Shown here piece after piece: positions 34,185 through 44,959 of a stretch of 64,000 bases of DNA. The notes under the pieces were generated by a model, which made no database searches, was not told the origin of the DNA, and saw only the letters and a program-made list of their open reading frames with translations. The DNA is taken from positions 17,974,422-18,038,421 of the forward strand of contig NW_004955436.1 in assembly GCF_000276665.1 (NCBI RefSeq), in the 5' to 3' direction. Positions within the stretch are counted from its first letter, which is position 1. Each line of letters starts with the position of its first letter. The position numbers were made by a program, and so were the translations under genes. The DNA is from Chinchilla lanigera (taxonomy: Eukaryota; Chordata; Mammalia; Rodentia; Chinchillidae).

Positions 34185-34440
34185 ATGACCAAAATATCTG
34201 ATAAAGTCAACTTAAAGGAGAAACCTGTGTTGCAGGTTTCAGTCCATGAATGCTCCAAGGCAGAAACATCACAGCATGGTGGGAGGGTGTGGAGGAGGAA
34301 AGCTGCTCACCTTATGGTGGCTGGAAACAGCGGGGGAAGAGCTGGAGAAAGGAGCAAGGAACCAAATATGTGTACAGTCCCCAAGGTCACACCCATGTCC
34401 ACCCAGCCACATCCAGAAGTGTGCTTTACTAATCTCCTAG
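34185..34440 (+). repeat. Unclassified dispersed repeat (LTR-like)
   Basis: A relatively G-rich block ('catggtgggagggtgtggag', 'gaaagctgctcacctta', 'ggtcacacccatgtccaccc') resembles a dispersed rodent repeat that I recognise by text but cannot name with certainty. The overlapping open frames at 34185-34478 in three phases are chance frames in this G-rich stretch. Confidence 0.4.
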
Positions 34441-34799
34441 GCTTTTCTAAAGCAAATCAAGTTGATAGTCAAGATTAACCATCTTAGCAGTTTTTTGGGA
34501 TGCTTTTTTATTTTATGAAAAATAACATTTTGTAACAAAATAATAATAACAATATTTAATACACTGTGTATCATACATTATCTTCAAAATAGTTACTTAG
34601 AGCGCAAGACTAAGTCAAAATGATTCTTACAAAAAAGAAACAAAATAAACACAAAACTTTGTTTTCAACAATCTAAAATAAACTAGTAGGTGAAATAAAT
34701 TAGCATATATTTTAAAGTATTTTTGAAACAACAAAATATGTAATTTGTATAATTATTTGAACTCCCTAATTTCTATTTATCTTTCTTCTATTTTGCTTT

Positions 34800-35110
34800 T
34801 TGTTTGTATACTTATATTTTGTGTTTCTCATATAAGAAAAACCATGTAATATTTGAGCCTACGTATCTGACTTATTTCACTTAACATTATGTTCTGAAGT
34901 TGCATCCATTTATCTGTGAATATCTCAAATTTATCTTTCTTTATGGCAGTGGAATATTCCATTGCATAAATACATTTTTCTTATTCATTTATCTGTTGAT
35001 GGATATACATGTTGTTTGTAAGATATAGCTATTTTAAATGTGCTGCTATAAACATGGGTATGCATGTAACCCTGTAATACGACTTTACCTTAAAACTCAA
35101 ATGCATACTT
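34800..35110 (-). mobile_element. L1 ORF2 C-terminal fragment, antisense
   Basis: The plus strand reads as antisense L1 ORF2 3' end ('ttgcatccatttatctgtg', 'gcagtggaatattccattg', 'gttgatggatatacatgtt', 'gtgctgctataaacatggg'). Truncated at both ends. Confidence 0.75.
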
Positions 35111-35479
35111 TTAATAAAACTGTTGCCAGAGGAGGTGTACATTGTGCTAGAAAATGTGCTGCAAATCATGCCCAGCAATAGACAGACTGGATCATGTTGA
35201 TAAAGACAGACTCAAGTTGAGTTACTTCACAGTAGTGACTGTTCATGAGGAAAACTTCAAATAAAACCAGAACACAACATCTCTTAGATTACAGAAGACT
35301 CCCCAACTCCAAATAACAAATGAAAATGCATTTTTACTTTTAGCCATCCTCACAGATATGGAATGGAACCCCACTGTGTTTTGGGTTTGCAGTTCCTTAA
35401 TGAACTTTTCATGTATTAATTGGCCAATCAATTGATTGGCCACTTTAGAGTAGTATCTATTTGAGACTTTTGCTTTTTT

Positions 35480-35585
35480 CTTTCTTTTTTTTTTCTTTCT
35501 ATTTTCAAGGGAACTCATAGGATTAAACCAGAGACTGAACCATGATAGGTAAGTGCTCTCCCACTGAGGAATATTACCTATTCAG
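35480..35585 (-). repeat. Decayed ID/B2-like SINE
   Basis: A pyrimidine-rich tail (35470-35500) is followed by antisense tRNA-derived body remnants 'gattaaaccagagactgaac' and 'gtgctctcccactgagg'. More diverged than the other ID copies. Confidence 0.55.
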
Positions 35586-36489
35586 GGCACATGTTTTGAG
35601 TTGCATTTTCACTTACATAGTTAGACTTTTGAGTCATGTAAACATTTCAAATACTCAAAAAGTAAATATTCAACAGGAAAAAGAAATATTAGTAAGAAAA
35701 AAATCTCATAATTTTTTTCAATAAAATGCACTTTACAATATTCTTTTAAAATACATAAAAGAATTTGTGTAGAACTTTATAGAACTCTAGCATCACTACC
35801 AATTTTAATTAGCCAGGTACTTTAACAAGTGCTATTTACATTTAACATATAGGAAAACAGAAACAATTTTAAACGTTATTTTGGCATTCGTATATTATAG
35901 CAGGGGAAGAAATTTATCCCAAGAATTTCAATCAAGAAATGGCCAGAGACCCTATCACCACTGACAAACAGAAATACAGTTCTTTTGGCATAGGTCCTCT
36001 TACTGGTTTCAGTTTTCCTACAGCAATTCCCTAGTCTGCTCTTTTAGTGACTGCTAGGTTCATCTGGGTTCTCATAAAGTAATAATGTTGATTAAAAGCA
36101 TTCAAATCACTCTCCCCTTGGCTCTCATTCTTGCACAAGTGAATTGCCTATATTAATGCAATCCAAATTTGGAAATAATGGAAGCCAGAAAAAATAAGAA
36201 TCATTGACAAAGTAGAGGGAAAAGCCAATCTGAGTGAGAATTATACTTATGACTACCACAATGCTTACTAAAACATCTGGGTAACTGTGAAAAAAAAATG
36301 TAGATCTTCCTTTAAGATTCCACTAGACATGGCCTGTATTCGTTGCTAATTACATAAGGATTTTCTCTTAACAGATGCAGCTGAGGACACCACTGGGCAG
36401 AGCTTTTAAAATAATTTTTGTGCCTGAACACCTTCGTCTGGTAAAGTTCCTCAGAATAGTATTTTTAAATGCCTAAAATGAAATGAATT
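35586..36489. other. No recognised feature
   Basis: AT-rich intergenic DNA. Nothing supportable. Confidence 0.4.
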
Positions 36490-37040
36490 AATGTAGCAGT
36501 TTTCCACCGCTGTTGTATCAAGTTATCACAGATTAGTCAATGAAACGACGAAGATTTATGACCTGACAGTTCTGGAAGTCAGAAGTCGGACCGTAGGGCT
36601 GAGTGGGCTAAAATGAGAGTGATGACAAGCAGCATTCTTTTGCATAAGATCCAAGGGTAACTCTGTTTCCTTGCCTTTCCCATCCTCTGCAGGCCACCCA
36701 CACTCCTGGCTCACAGTGGATTCTTTTTTCCATCTTCAAAGCCTGCAAAAGTAGATCAGTCCTGCTCACAGGCCCCTTTCCTCCAATGGCTGAGAAAAGG
36801 TTTCCGCTTTTCAGAGCACATGTAATTCGAATGAGCCCACCTGTGTAATTCAGGGTTCTCTCCTCACTTTGGGTTCCTTCACCTCAGTCACATTTGCAAA
36901 GCTGCAGGTTGGGGATATAGTTCAGTGCTTGCCTAGCGAAGTTCCTTTCCTCATGTCATGTGTAAGGTATCATATTCACAGGTCTTGAGGATTAGGATGT
37001 GGGTATCTGTAGGGGCTGTTTCTGCTTAATATGGCTATGG
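36490..37040 (-). repeat. Ancient MLT1/MaLR-like LTR, antisense, with SINE scrap
   Basis: Plus-strand text follows a well-known antisense mammalian LTR pattern: 'gacagttctggaagtcagaa', 'gtttccttgcctttcccatc', 'ccatcttcaaagcctgc', 'gtcacatttgcaaagctgca', 'aggtatcatattcacagg'. A 31-bp ID SINE scrap (36907-36937, 'ggttggggatatagttcag') interrupts it. Family name is by recollection of the consensus. Confidence 0.55.
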
Positions 37041-38149
37041 ATAAAGTAATATATGGGGAGATAGATCTTTAGTAAATGGGAAGAGGACCAAGCAAGTGGG
37101 GGGAGGGTGGAAGGAAGAGGGAAAGGGGAAGTAAAAAAAATTAAGATGTGCAATGTACATGTACTAAGTCCCCAAGATGAATGTAATTAGTATGTGCTAC
37201 AAACATGTACTAAAGAAAAAGTTTTTAGAAGTTAAAAAATGTAGAAATAAAAATATATTAAAAATTAAATTGCAACACAGTGACATGTTTTCTTCATCAG
37301 TGCATTAAATAAAATGTAGGTCTATTAGGATCTATACAGTCAAAATGGTAATGGGTATAAATGAATTTTCAATGAACCAGTGGCAGCCAGAATGGCTTTA
37401 TGAGGTATGGAAATATCTATGGTTTCTGTTGGTGACAGAGTCACAGAAACTGCTAATATTACTGTGGAATTTATTGTTTAAATTCACTATAGAAAAGGCT
37501 AAATGTCACTTAAGAGAATAAAAAAATTTAAAGTGTTTTTTTCTCCAGTATCAGAGACCTTCTTTTCATGTTAAGAACTTCTGCTCTGAGAAAACAGCAA
37601 GAAATTAAACACTGACATTGCCCTGACAATGGCAAGAATACAGAATGTTCCATTCAAGGCATACACATTTTCTTGGACAGGAAGTCAGTGAGTTCCATAA
37701 GCCCAGAAAATTCAAATATCTTCAACGTCTACTTTCTGCACAAAGCCTTTGTGGACATTTTTTAAAAGACAAAGTGGTATGTAAAGCTTTGTTCTTTTCT
37801 CATAAATTGGGCATTTGATCATACATCGCTTCTGGGGGATGAGTGTCTCTTTATGTATATGCCTCTTACTGCCCTGATGAGGCTGGAAGTGATGTGTATT
37901 TTTCATCTGTGGAGTTTTGAGGACATTTTGAGATAATAATGAGGCAAGATTTATGAATTATGAAGTAACTAATTAAAGATCAAGAATGGACTTCCATAAA
38001 TATTTTGGTAACAGTGGCAAATGTCTAAAATATGCTTCGTTAGTTAAATGTCTTTTTTGACGTAGTTTTCTGAATGAAATACACAAAAAAAATCCTTGGT
38101 CTAAAAATCAGAGGTGTCATCCTTTTCTTCTTTTCGAGCAGCTTTGATA
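37041..38149. other. No recognised feature
   Basis: Intergenic DNA with no confident repeat or gene. The minus-strand open frame 37712-37906 has no recognisable domain. Confidence 0.4.
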
Positions 38150-38275
38150 TCCTAAGCCAGCAGCTACACCTCCCCTGGGTCTCAGTTCCACCCTGTGTAA
38201 AATGGAAAGCTTGGGTTAGATAATCTCTAAACCCTACCCATCTTTAAGAGTTTATGACTCAGAGTTTAGGTCACC
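38150..38275 (+). repeat. MIR-type SINE fossil
   Basis: 'ccctgggtctcagttccac', 'tgtaaaatggaaagcttgg' and 'agataatctctaaaccctac' follow the sense MIR core. Diverged. Confidence 0.55.
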
Positions 38276-38705
38276 TTCACTGATGCTGATAAAAAGTTTT
38301 CATTAGGATTTATTTTCAGGTTCCCAGGTTTATTCAACATCTCCAAATAGTTCAAGAATTAAATTGCATAGACACTAAAAAATAATGAGAAGGTAACTTG
38401 TGACTATATCAAACACACCTCTTCTAAGAGATGGTACTTCCCTTTTTGTCAAAAACTTCATTTGGAGTGATGCGTTATCTTCAAGTCTGGTCAGGAAAGA
38501 TGGAGGTGGGCTGGGGATGAGGTGGTTGGGAAGTTTTTAAGGAAAGAGTGCTGTGAACTTTTCAACTTTCTCATAAGAACTGTAGCACATTGATGACTCA
38601 GCCCAAGCACTCTGAACACAGGGCCATAGCAACAATAACCACAAGTGATTCAGAGCAGGACTTGGTGACATTTTCTGGACATTGTTGAGACTGAATTGAG
38701 CCTTT

Positions 38706-38866
38706 TTTGTTTTTTTTTTTTTTGGTCTTTTTGAGACAGGGTCTTGCTATGCAGTTCAGGCTGACCTTGAGATTACTTTGTAGCCCAGGCTGGTCTTGAA
38801 CTCCCAGCAATCCTCCTGCCTCAGCCTCCTGAGGAGGATTATAGGTGTGAGCCACCACACCCAGCC
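38706..38866 (-). repeat. B1 SINE with target duplication
   Basis: T-rich tail, then antisense B1 ('gagacagggtcttgctatg', 'gtagcccaggctggtcttga', 'cctcctgcctcagcctcctg', 'gtgagccaccacacccagcc'). The internal duplication characteristic of rodent B1 is visible as two 'caggctg.ccttga' blocks. The duplication tgagccttt lies at 38697-38705 and 38867-38875. Confidence 0.92.
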
Positions 38867-39325
38867 TGAGCCTTTACTTTTGTCTTAGAATATTTTACCC
38901 CTTAACTTGCTTCTCATTTCTTCTGCGACCTTACTCTCCTTCGGGCCTGTCCAGTCAGACCCTGAACCTTCAGTCCAAGATTGGGTTCACCACAGGGAAC
39001 CCAACGGTGAACCTAATTCCCTGTGATGAACTCAAATGGACACAGTGATGTAAAACACAGAACAGGGGATATGAAGATTACTAGGACTGGAGCTGATACA
39101 AAGTTGGGATCTTCAGGTTCAGTTTCAGAGCCACGTGTTCAGCTTCAGGAAGAAAAAACGTACAAGAAGGGATTTAGACTTGAATTTATCTACTCTACCT
39201 TTTTTGCTCTTTGCTTCTCTTCATGTCTGCGAATGTATCTTTCCATTTCTAAATGCTCAATATTTGTATTTATTGATATATGCAGACAGGACAGCTATGA
39301 CGTACAGAACATGCACTACAGGAAT

Positions 39326-39600
39326 GCCACGGTCTGAATGGCTGTGTCTGTCCAAAACTTATATATTGCAAATGAACCCCCAAGGCAGTCGTACTAAGAG
39401 GCAGGCCTTTTGGGAGGTGATTAGGACTAGTGTCCTTATAAAAGAGGACTGAGGGAGGTGGTCTGCGCATTGAGGATACAGCAAGGGAATGGGCCTTACC
39501 AGGACACTGAATTTGGTGACACCTTAATCTTAAAGCACTCAGCCTTCAGAGCTGTGAGCAATACATTTTTATTGTTTATAAATGTGTAACACACTTTGAT
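39326..39600 (+). repeat. MLT1-like MaLR LTR fossil
   Basis: It follows the sense consensus of an old MaLR LTR: 'gaggcaggccttttgggagg', 'gattaggactagtgtcctta', 'gacaccttaatcttaaagc', 'cagagctgtgagcaatacat'. The open frames here (39023-39452 on the plus strand, 39270-39470 on the minus strand) are chance. Confidence 0.65.
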
Positions 39601-40295
39601 TGGGAAGCTTGTTTGAATTATGATAGGGTGATATGTTGAACTTTAGAAGTCCAATTAGTATAACATGAAAAAAAGGAGTAATTTTTTCTGAAGTTCACTC
39701 ACTGATCTACTGGATGGCTATATAAAGAGCCTAGTGAGATTGCTGCTGATCTCCGTGCGACAATGATATACTTGCTGTTAGATCTGTGTTAGGACCTAGA
39801 TGGCTATTCTGCTTCAGTTGCAAAAAGGAATGTGCCTTCCTAGAACTCTATTTTCCCTGTTATGCTTCCCTTTCATCTTACTACCCATATCACTATATTG
39901 GATTCCAGGTGATTCTCAAGATACAAAACAAACACCAAAATCCCAATGAAATGTCCTGCTGCAGGTTCCAATTTTGGGCCAGAAAGTTTTTTTCATCAGA
40001 AATGTATTTTCTTTATGGCATCCAAACAATGCCTTCAGTTGTTTAGCTGTGCACACTTGTGTATCTACATAGACAAAGTGAAGCAGCAAAGACCTCTAAT
40101 GAAACAGAGTGCCCTTGTGTTATGGAACATAGTGGTCTGCAATTCCAAACTCCTTAAACAAAGCTTGCAGAACTGAAATAGTTTGAGCACCTACGGTCTC
40201 GGTTTGGCAGATTAAAGGTTATTAGAAATGTCCTGACCTTTGCAGGCCATTCTGTGGAGTATCCAGTATGGCAGGAAGGGTGGGAATATAAATAT

Positions 40296-40447
40296 GTACA
40301 CACACACACACATATATACATATATAAATATGATACTAATTTTAACAGATGAGATCAGGGTTGAAAATTATTCTTTGCTTTTTGTTCCATATGGCTTAAG
40401 TTATTTTCAAAAGGATTAGTGTATGATACATATATATATATATATAT
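40296..40447. repeat. Short CA/TA microsatellites
   Basis: (AC)n-(AT)n at about 40298-40325 and (TA)n at about 40429-40447, separated by ~100 bp of ordinary sequence. Confidence 0.85.
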
Positions 40448-41062
40448 TCTGACACACATATTTATACACATATGTAAACATATTTAGCAAGCTCTTAGCT
40501 ATTCTACCTGCAGTGCTGAGATCTTTCTCGTAAATGGTACCAAAATGAATGAACTAGTCTGACAGCTTTTGCTATACTGACCTACAATAATTTCTTTTTC
40601 AAGTCTGATGTTCTGGCAGGATATTACTTTAAGGATCAGGGAATATTTATAAACAGTATCTTAGTATTGAAAAAGGATCAGTTAAGTATATATGTTCAAG
40701 TAGCATTTATATCATCATCACACACTGTATGTTTACCTTTAAATTCAGTATAAAAAAAGGCAGATATGCTATTTATTTTCAATCTTCACACAGGAAGAAA
40801 TAAAATCTTCAATCAATGAAAACAGGGTCAGTGGATCACATTCATGCTATCCTGCATTGAAGTCACCTCAAAAGGTGAAAAGAAGAAACTAATTGTATAA
40901 ACAAAACAAAAAATGGTTTTATTCGGGGTCCTACAGACTGCATGAGTCTAGTACTAGTCTTTCTTAATTGTTTTATCCACTCTTGATAGTACTGAGATGG
41001 AAATTAGAACCTATTTCCCTTGTGACTGCTGAGGGCAACCTGAGAATTTAAAAAATCTTAAA
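40448..41062. other. No recognised feature
   Basis: AT-rich intergenic DNA, nothing supportable. Confidence 0.4.
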
Positions 41063-41285
41063 ATGCTTGAGACCGGAAGTGTTTTATATTTTAGACATTT
41101 TTTAAGATTTAAGAATTGTTGTCTTAATCTGAAAATCCAAACTCCGAAATGCTCCAAAATCCAAACTTTTTGAGTGTTACGTTGATGCCCCCAATTCTTG
41201 TGATCATTTTGGATTCACTGACAATTTTGTGATTTCGGGCCGTTTTGGGCTTTAAGATTAGGGATGTTCAACCCATATTAGTTTT
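41063..41285. repeat. MER2/Tigger-like DNA transposon fossil
   Basis: The left end 'tgagaccggaagtgtttta', the phrase 'ccgaaatgctccaaaatcca' and the right end 'agattagggatgttcaaccc' match the terminal text of a common Tc1/mariner-type non-autonomous element. It is internally deleted and encodes no transposase. Family name by recollection. Confidence 0.55.
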
Positions 41286-41559
41286 TGTTTCATACTGCTA
41301 TTACAGTGTAAGTTTCTTTAGAAAGGGTAACATAAACTTTTAATGTTTATACAGAAATCTCAAATTCTCTAAGTACCGGCTGGATACAAATTGTACTATT
41401 AACACCTGAGGACATTAATTCAAGGCCAGCAATGAAAACTTGATTATTTTTTCGGGGGGAGGGTGTGATCTAGACGTCTTCAAACCTATATGGATGTGCT
41501 AACCAGGGGAACAATTCCTGCCTCTAACTCCAATTGAGAAGGGACTTGATGCGTTATCT

Positions 41560-42240
41560 CTGACAATCACGCAGACAGACCTTTATCTAATTTTCTCTTC
41601 CTCTTGTCAGGAACACTGCTATCAGTCTTACTTTGGACAGACGCAGAATCTGGCAACTCTCCCAGTTGGGACTAGTGACTACTCATTCCTTCCAGGCTTT
41701 CCGGCTAAAATCTGGGGAGTCACTCTTCATTCCTCTGTCCATACCTCATATCCTATTTACAGAAATCATGTGGCTTTACCGAAAGAAGAGAAAAAGCCAG
41801 AAACCTATCACATCTCACGCCCTGCACGGCTACCAGCAGCCTCACTTTCACATCTCATCTTAATTACTGCAATATTCTTAACTGGCCTGCTAGTCCGAAC
41901 CTCCTCCTCCATAATGACCTCCTGCCTAGGAAGCCAATGTGATTCCTTTAAAAGTCCTGAGGCTGTTCCTCACATCTTTTCGTTGCTCGCTTATTCAAGC
42001 TCTTTGCAAAAAGCCTGTATTATTCCAGGCCTTTAGCTCCCCCACCTGCCTTTGTCCCACTTACACCCGGACTTGATTTCTATCTCCCTCTGCCAGAAAC
42101 GCTCTTTCCCCGCGCACCTGCATGGCTATGAACAGCCTTTTGCTATCGTACCTACCCTCTTTAAATAGGCACCTGTTTACATACACCTAAGAATCTCCTG
42201 CTCTGTGCTCTAGTTTTCTCAATAATGTTTATTATGATCC
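41560..42240 (+). repeat. L2 LINE 3' region fossil
   Basis: It contains 'ctctgccagaaacgctcttt', 'ccccgcgcacctgcatggc' and a preceding pyrimidine-rich L2 3' segment. The sense L2 3' terminus reappears at 42520-42692. The open frames 41633-41863 and 41770-42036 fall inside it and are not genes. Confidence 0.6.
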
Positions 42241-42273
42241 AATACAGAGTTCTGTAAGTGTGCTCCCTTGAGC

Positions 42274-42345
42274 TTTCTAACAGGTTCTGATGCTGACGGT
42301 AGTGCTCCAAGGACATCTTTGGGAACCAGTTTCAGGGTAACCTCT
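42274..42345 (+). repeat. MER5/MER20-like hAT element fragment (3' part)
   Basis: 'tttctaacaggttctgatgc', 'gtgctccaaggacatctttg' and 'ggaacca' match the 3' part of a MER5/MER20-type hAT-Charlie MITE. Confidence 0.5.
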
Positions 42346-42435
42346 CCTCCCAGACTCTCAATCTTTTTGACCTGGGTAAGGTTTACCCCACTCAAACTTC
42401 AGGGACCAATTGGTGTCTCTGAAAACTCAAAAAGC

Positions 42436-42505
42436 TGGGTCCCTAGTTTCTGATTGAGGAGGACTGGCTTGGGGCCTGAGACGTGCACTCCTCATAATCA
42501 CCTTT
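42436..42505 (+). repeat. MER5-like hAT element fragment (middle part)
   Basis: 'ccctagtttctgattgagga' and 'ggcttggggcctgagacgtg' match the middle of the same hAT family. It follows, instead of preceding, the 3' part at 42274. Confidence 0.5.
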
Positions 42506-42519
42506 CGAGATCCACTGGT

Positions 42520-42692
42520 CAAATACATGTGATACACTTTTAGTCCATATGCCCATTTCTTCTCCATTAGCATGTAAACTGGACGAGGCTGAGATTTTCT
42601 TTGTTTGCTTTGTTTTCTGCCGCTTCTTATAAAGAACAATACTACGCCCATAGTAGCTGCTCAATGAACACAGGCTGAAGAAATGAAAATGA
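42520..42692 (+). repeat. L2 LINE 3' end
   Basis: 'ttagcatgtaaactggacga' and 'catagtagctgctcaatgaa' are the classic L2 3' terminal phrases in sense orientation. Confidence 0.65.
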
Positions 42693-42924
42693 CTTATCCT
42701 AGTGTCACATCAGAAAGTGTACCTTAATTTTATAGCCAGATTTTATATGAAGAAATACAAGTACAAAGTTAAAAAACATTATATAGTTTAGTCCCCTCAT
42801 GCAAGAAAGCATTTTTAAGCATTGGGCTACAAAGACAACTGGGATTTCCTGGTATTGGGGAAATAATTTGTACCCATTTACATTAATCATTAGAGCATTA
42901 AACTTAACAACAGTAAACAGTTAT

Positions 42925-43075
42925 AGAATACTACCATGTGTTAATAAATACCTCACGTGTGGCATCGCATTTAATTCTCATAATAAACTATGAGTGGCTA
43001 GCGGTGTCACTTCTACTTTACAGAAAGGACTCTGCTACGTTACATAGCCCACTTGGCAGTGGATTCTCATGGTTA
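42925..43075 (-). repeat. MIR SINE fossil
   Basis: Antisense MIR order: 'ggcatcgcatttaattctc', 'ataataaactatgagtggct', 'ctactttacagaaaggac', 'tacatagcccacttggcag'. Confidence 0.65.
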
Positions 43076-44390
43076 CTACACTGTCTCCTCCCTCGATGTG
43101 CCTGCTCAGTAGTGAGCCAACAGGAAGGTTATGAAACAGGAGGTAATGGTTTAGTGTACAGACATGTTAAGGTCTGAAGTAAAATCTGTGGAACTATATT
43201 TAACTCTTTCAGAAAAATCACCCTAGCCAGCTTCCAATTATGATGATGTTCTACAGAGCTGTATCAGAGCACTGTGTTCCCAGACGCAAATGCTGGACTC
43301 TATACCTGTTTATACATCTTGTGGAAGATCTGAGAACATTTTTCAGGAGGTATGTTTTTGGGTATTTTTTGTGATAATTTAGAATTGTTCATTCAACCAA
43401 CATTCATTCTATCAAACCTTGCGCACCATATTTATGCAAAGAATAATTAACACAAATGGTGATGAGTTAGTGATTCACTTTTTTTTCAACTAGGCAATTG
43501 GAATAGGTATTATTATATTTCTTTTTGAAGGGCAAGATAATAAATGTTTTAAGCTTGCAAGCCACACAACTCTAAGTTGTGCAAAACAACCAGTCAAAAC
43601 ATAAATGAACGGGTATGGTTTTGTTCCAGTAAAATCTTATACTACAGGTGAACCGTCCATGGGCCACAGCTCGCTGACACCTAAAAGATTTTAATCCAAG
43701 GGCCATAAGCAAAAGGAAACACATAAGCTTCAAGTAAATTTGTCAAATTCACCTTAAAAACTGTTCCTTACTACAGAAACATTTGTATTCCTATAACTGA
43801 ACATAAACATGTTTAAAAAGGACAATTCTGCCATGCAAATCAAAACAGACATTTGGCTTTATAATAAGGTTGAGCTAATGAAAAGACTCTTTGTATTTAT
43901 TTTCTACACAGCACAAATGCAGGTGATACAGTAAGTCTATAATCCCCCACAAAACTTATAAACTTAGTAACTGAGAATCTGAAGTCCTATAATCTTCGGC
44001 ATCATTCCATCTATATACTCTGTCGAACCCATTCCACAGCAGCTGAGGAAAATCTTAACTTGAAGCACCAAGTTCCCAGGCATTACTATAACTGATTTTT
44101 CATTTTCATATACATGCAGTCAAACTGCCATCGAAGCAAAGGCCAATTCCTTTTACGCTTCAGTGGATAAAGGGAATCAAGTAAGGAAACCAACGTCATT
44201 CTTGAGTCTAAATGTGACTCTACTGCTTGACCTCATTTTTATTTCTTTTCATAGTTTTAAATTTGTGACACAGTTATATCTAATATGAATACAAATTAAG
44301 GGTTCTGACATAATGTCTTTTGGATTCATCTAACATTTTCAGATATTCACATTTATTTTGTGAAGTTTGAGGAAAACAAAAACATGATCT
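43076..44390. other. No recognised feature
   Basis: Intergenic DNA immediately beyond the likely VTA1 transcript end. Several tttatt strings (reverse aataaa) could extend the VTA1 3' UTR into it, for example at 44352-44357 and 44238-44243. Otherwise nothing seen. Confidence 0.4.
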
Positions 44391-44813
44391 CTAGAATATT
44401 CTGGCAATCTTTATTAAAAGTTAAATTTAGAGTTTTATAGCAAAGTAATGTGGTTTGTTCAAATAGTATAGATTTTTAGAAAATCCCCTAATGTACCTGA
44501 ATTAACAAGCTTATTCCCACTATAATTTTATAGTGGTGTGTTTTCATTTTTGAAGTAGGGTTCAATGGACGTTTTTAAAGAATCTTGCTAACATCAGTCC
44601 TATAGACTCAGAGATCATGGAATCCACTAAACCGACAATGAAAACTGGCTGAGGCTGCTGCTAAACGCTTCAGTAGGAATCAGACACAGATTTCATTGTC
44701 ACATTGAATGGAACTAAAGTCCCCCTTAAAACTGTGCTCCTGATAGGCCGATGACAGAGTAACGGACGTTAGCTCCTTCTGCCAAAAATACACGAATCTC
44801 CTGTACAAAGGGT
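44391..44813 (-). other. VTA1: VTA1 3' UTR (likely extent)
   Basis: This sequence follows the VTA1 stop codon on the minus strand. The first candidate polyadenylation signal downstream is AATAAA at 44415-44410 (read on the minus strand), giving a UTR of about 420 nt. Further signals at 44357-44352 and 44243-44238 could give longer forms. The extent is inferred, because cleavage sites cannot be read directly. Confidence 0.45.
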
Positions 44814-44959
44814 TCATTCTCTGCCTGTTGTCAGCAACTTGAGGGCCTTCTGTAGATTCTGTACGGCTGTGATCACATCTTCATACTGCAAAGCACTGCC
44901 CGCATATTTGCAGTATTTCTGAGCTCTAGCAAAGTCCTCTGGAGTTAGACGGACATCCC
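44814..44959 (-). CDS. VTA1: VTA1 last coding exon (C-terminal VPS4-binding domain)
   Basis: VTA1 (LIP5) stimulates the AAA ATPase VPS4, which disassembles ESCRT-III on endosomes, at the midbody and at sites of membrane budding. This exon gives the C-terminal 48 residues, from 'GDVRLTPEDFARAQKYCKY' to the terminal 'KALKLLTTGRE' and a TGA stop at 44816-44814. That is the helical VSL (Vta1-SBP1-LIP5) domain that dimerises and contacts VPS4. The acceptor is 'ctttcttctag' at the right edge. The first two bases complete a glycine codon split with the previous exon (phase 1 to phase 1). The terminal residues match the known mammalian protein end; one residue (YEDVITAV, where human has YEDVSTAV) appears substituted. 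There are no stops or indels, so the exon looks functional. Confidence 0.96.

Noticed and set aside
1..44390. ADGRG6 exons expected from synteny
   Set aside because: No GPCR, GAIN, CUB or pentraxin-domain exon was recognised; the first ADGRG6 exons probably lie further left.
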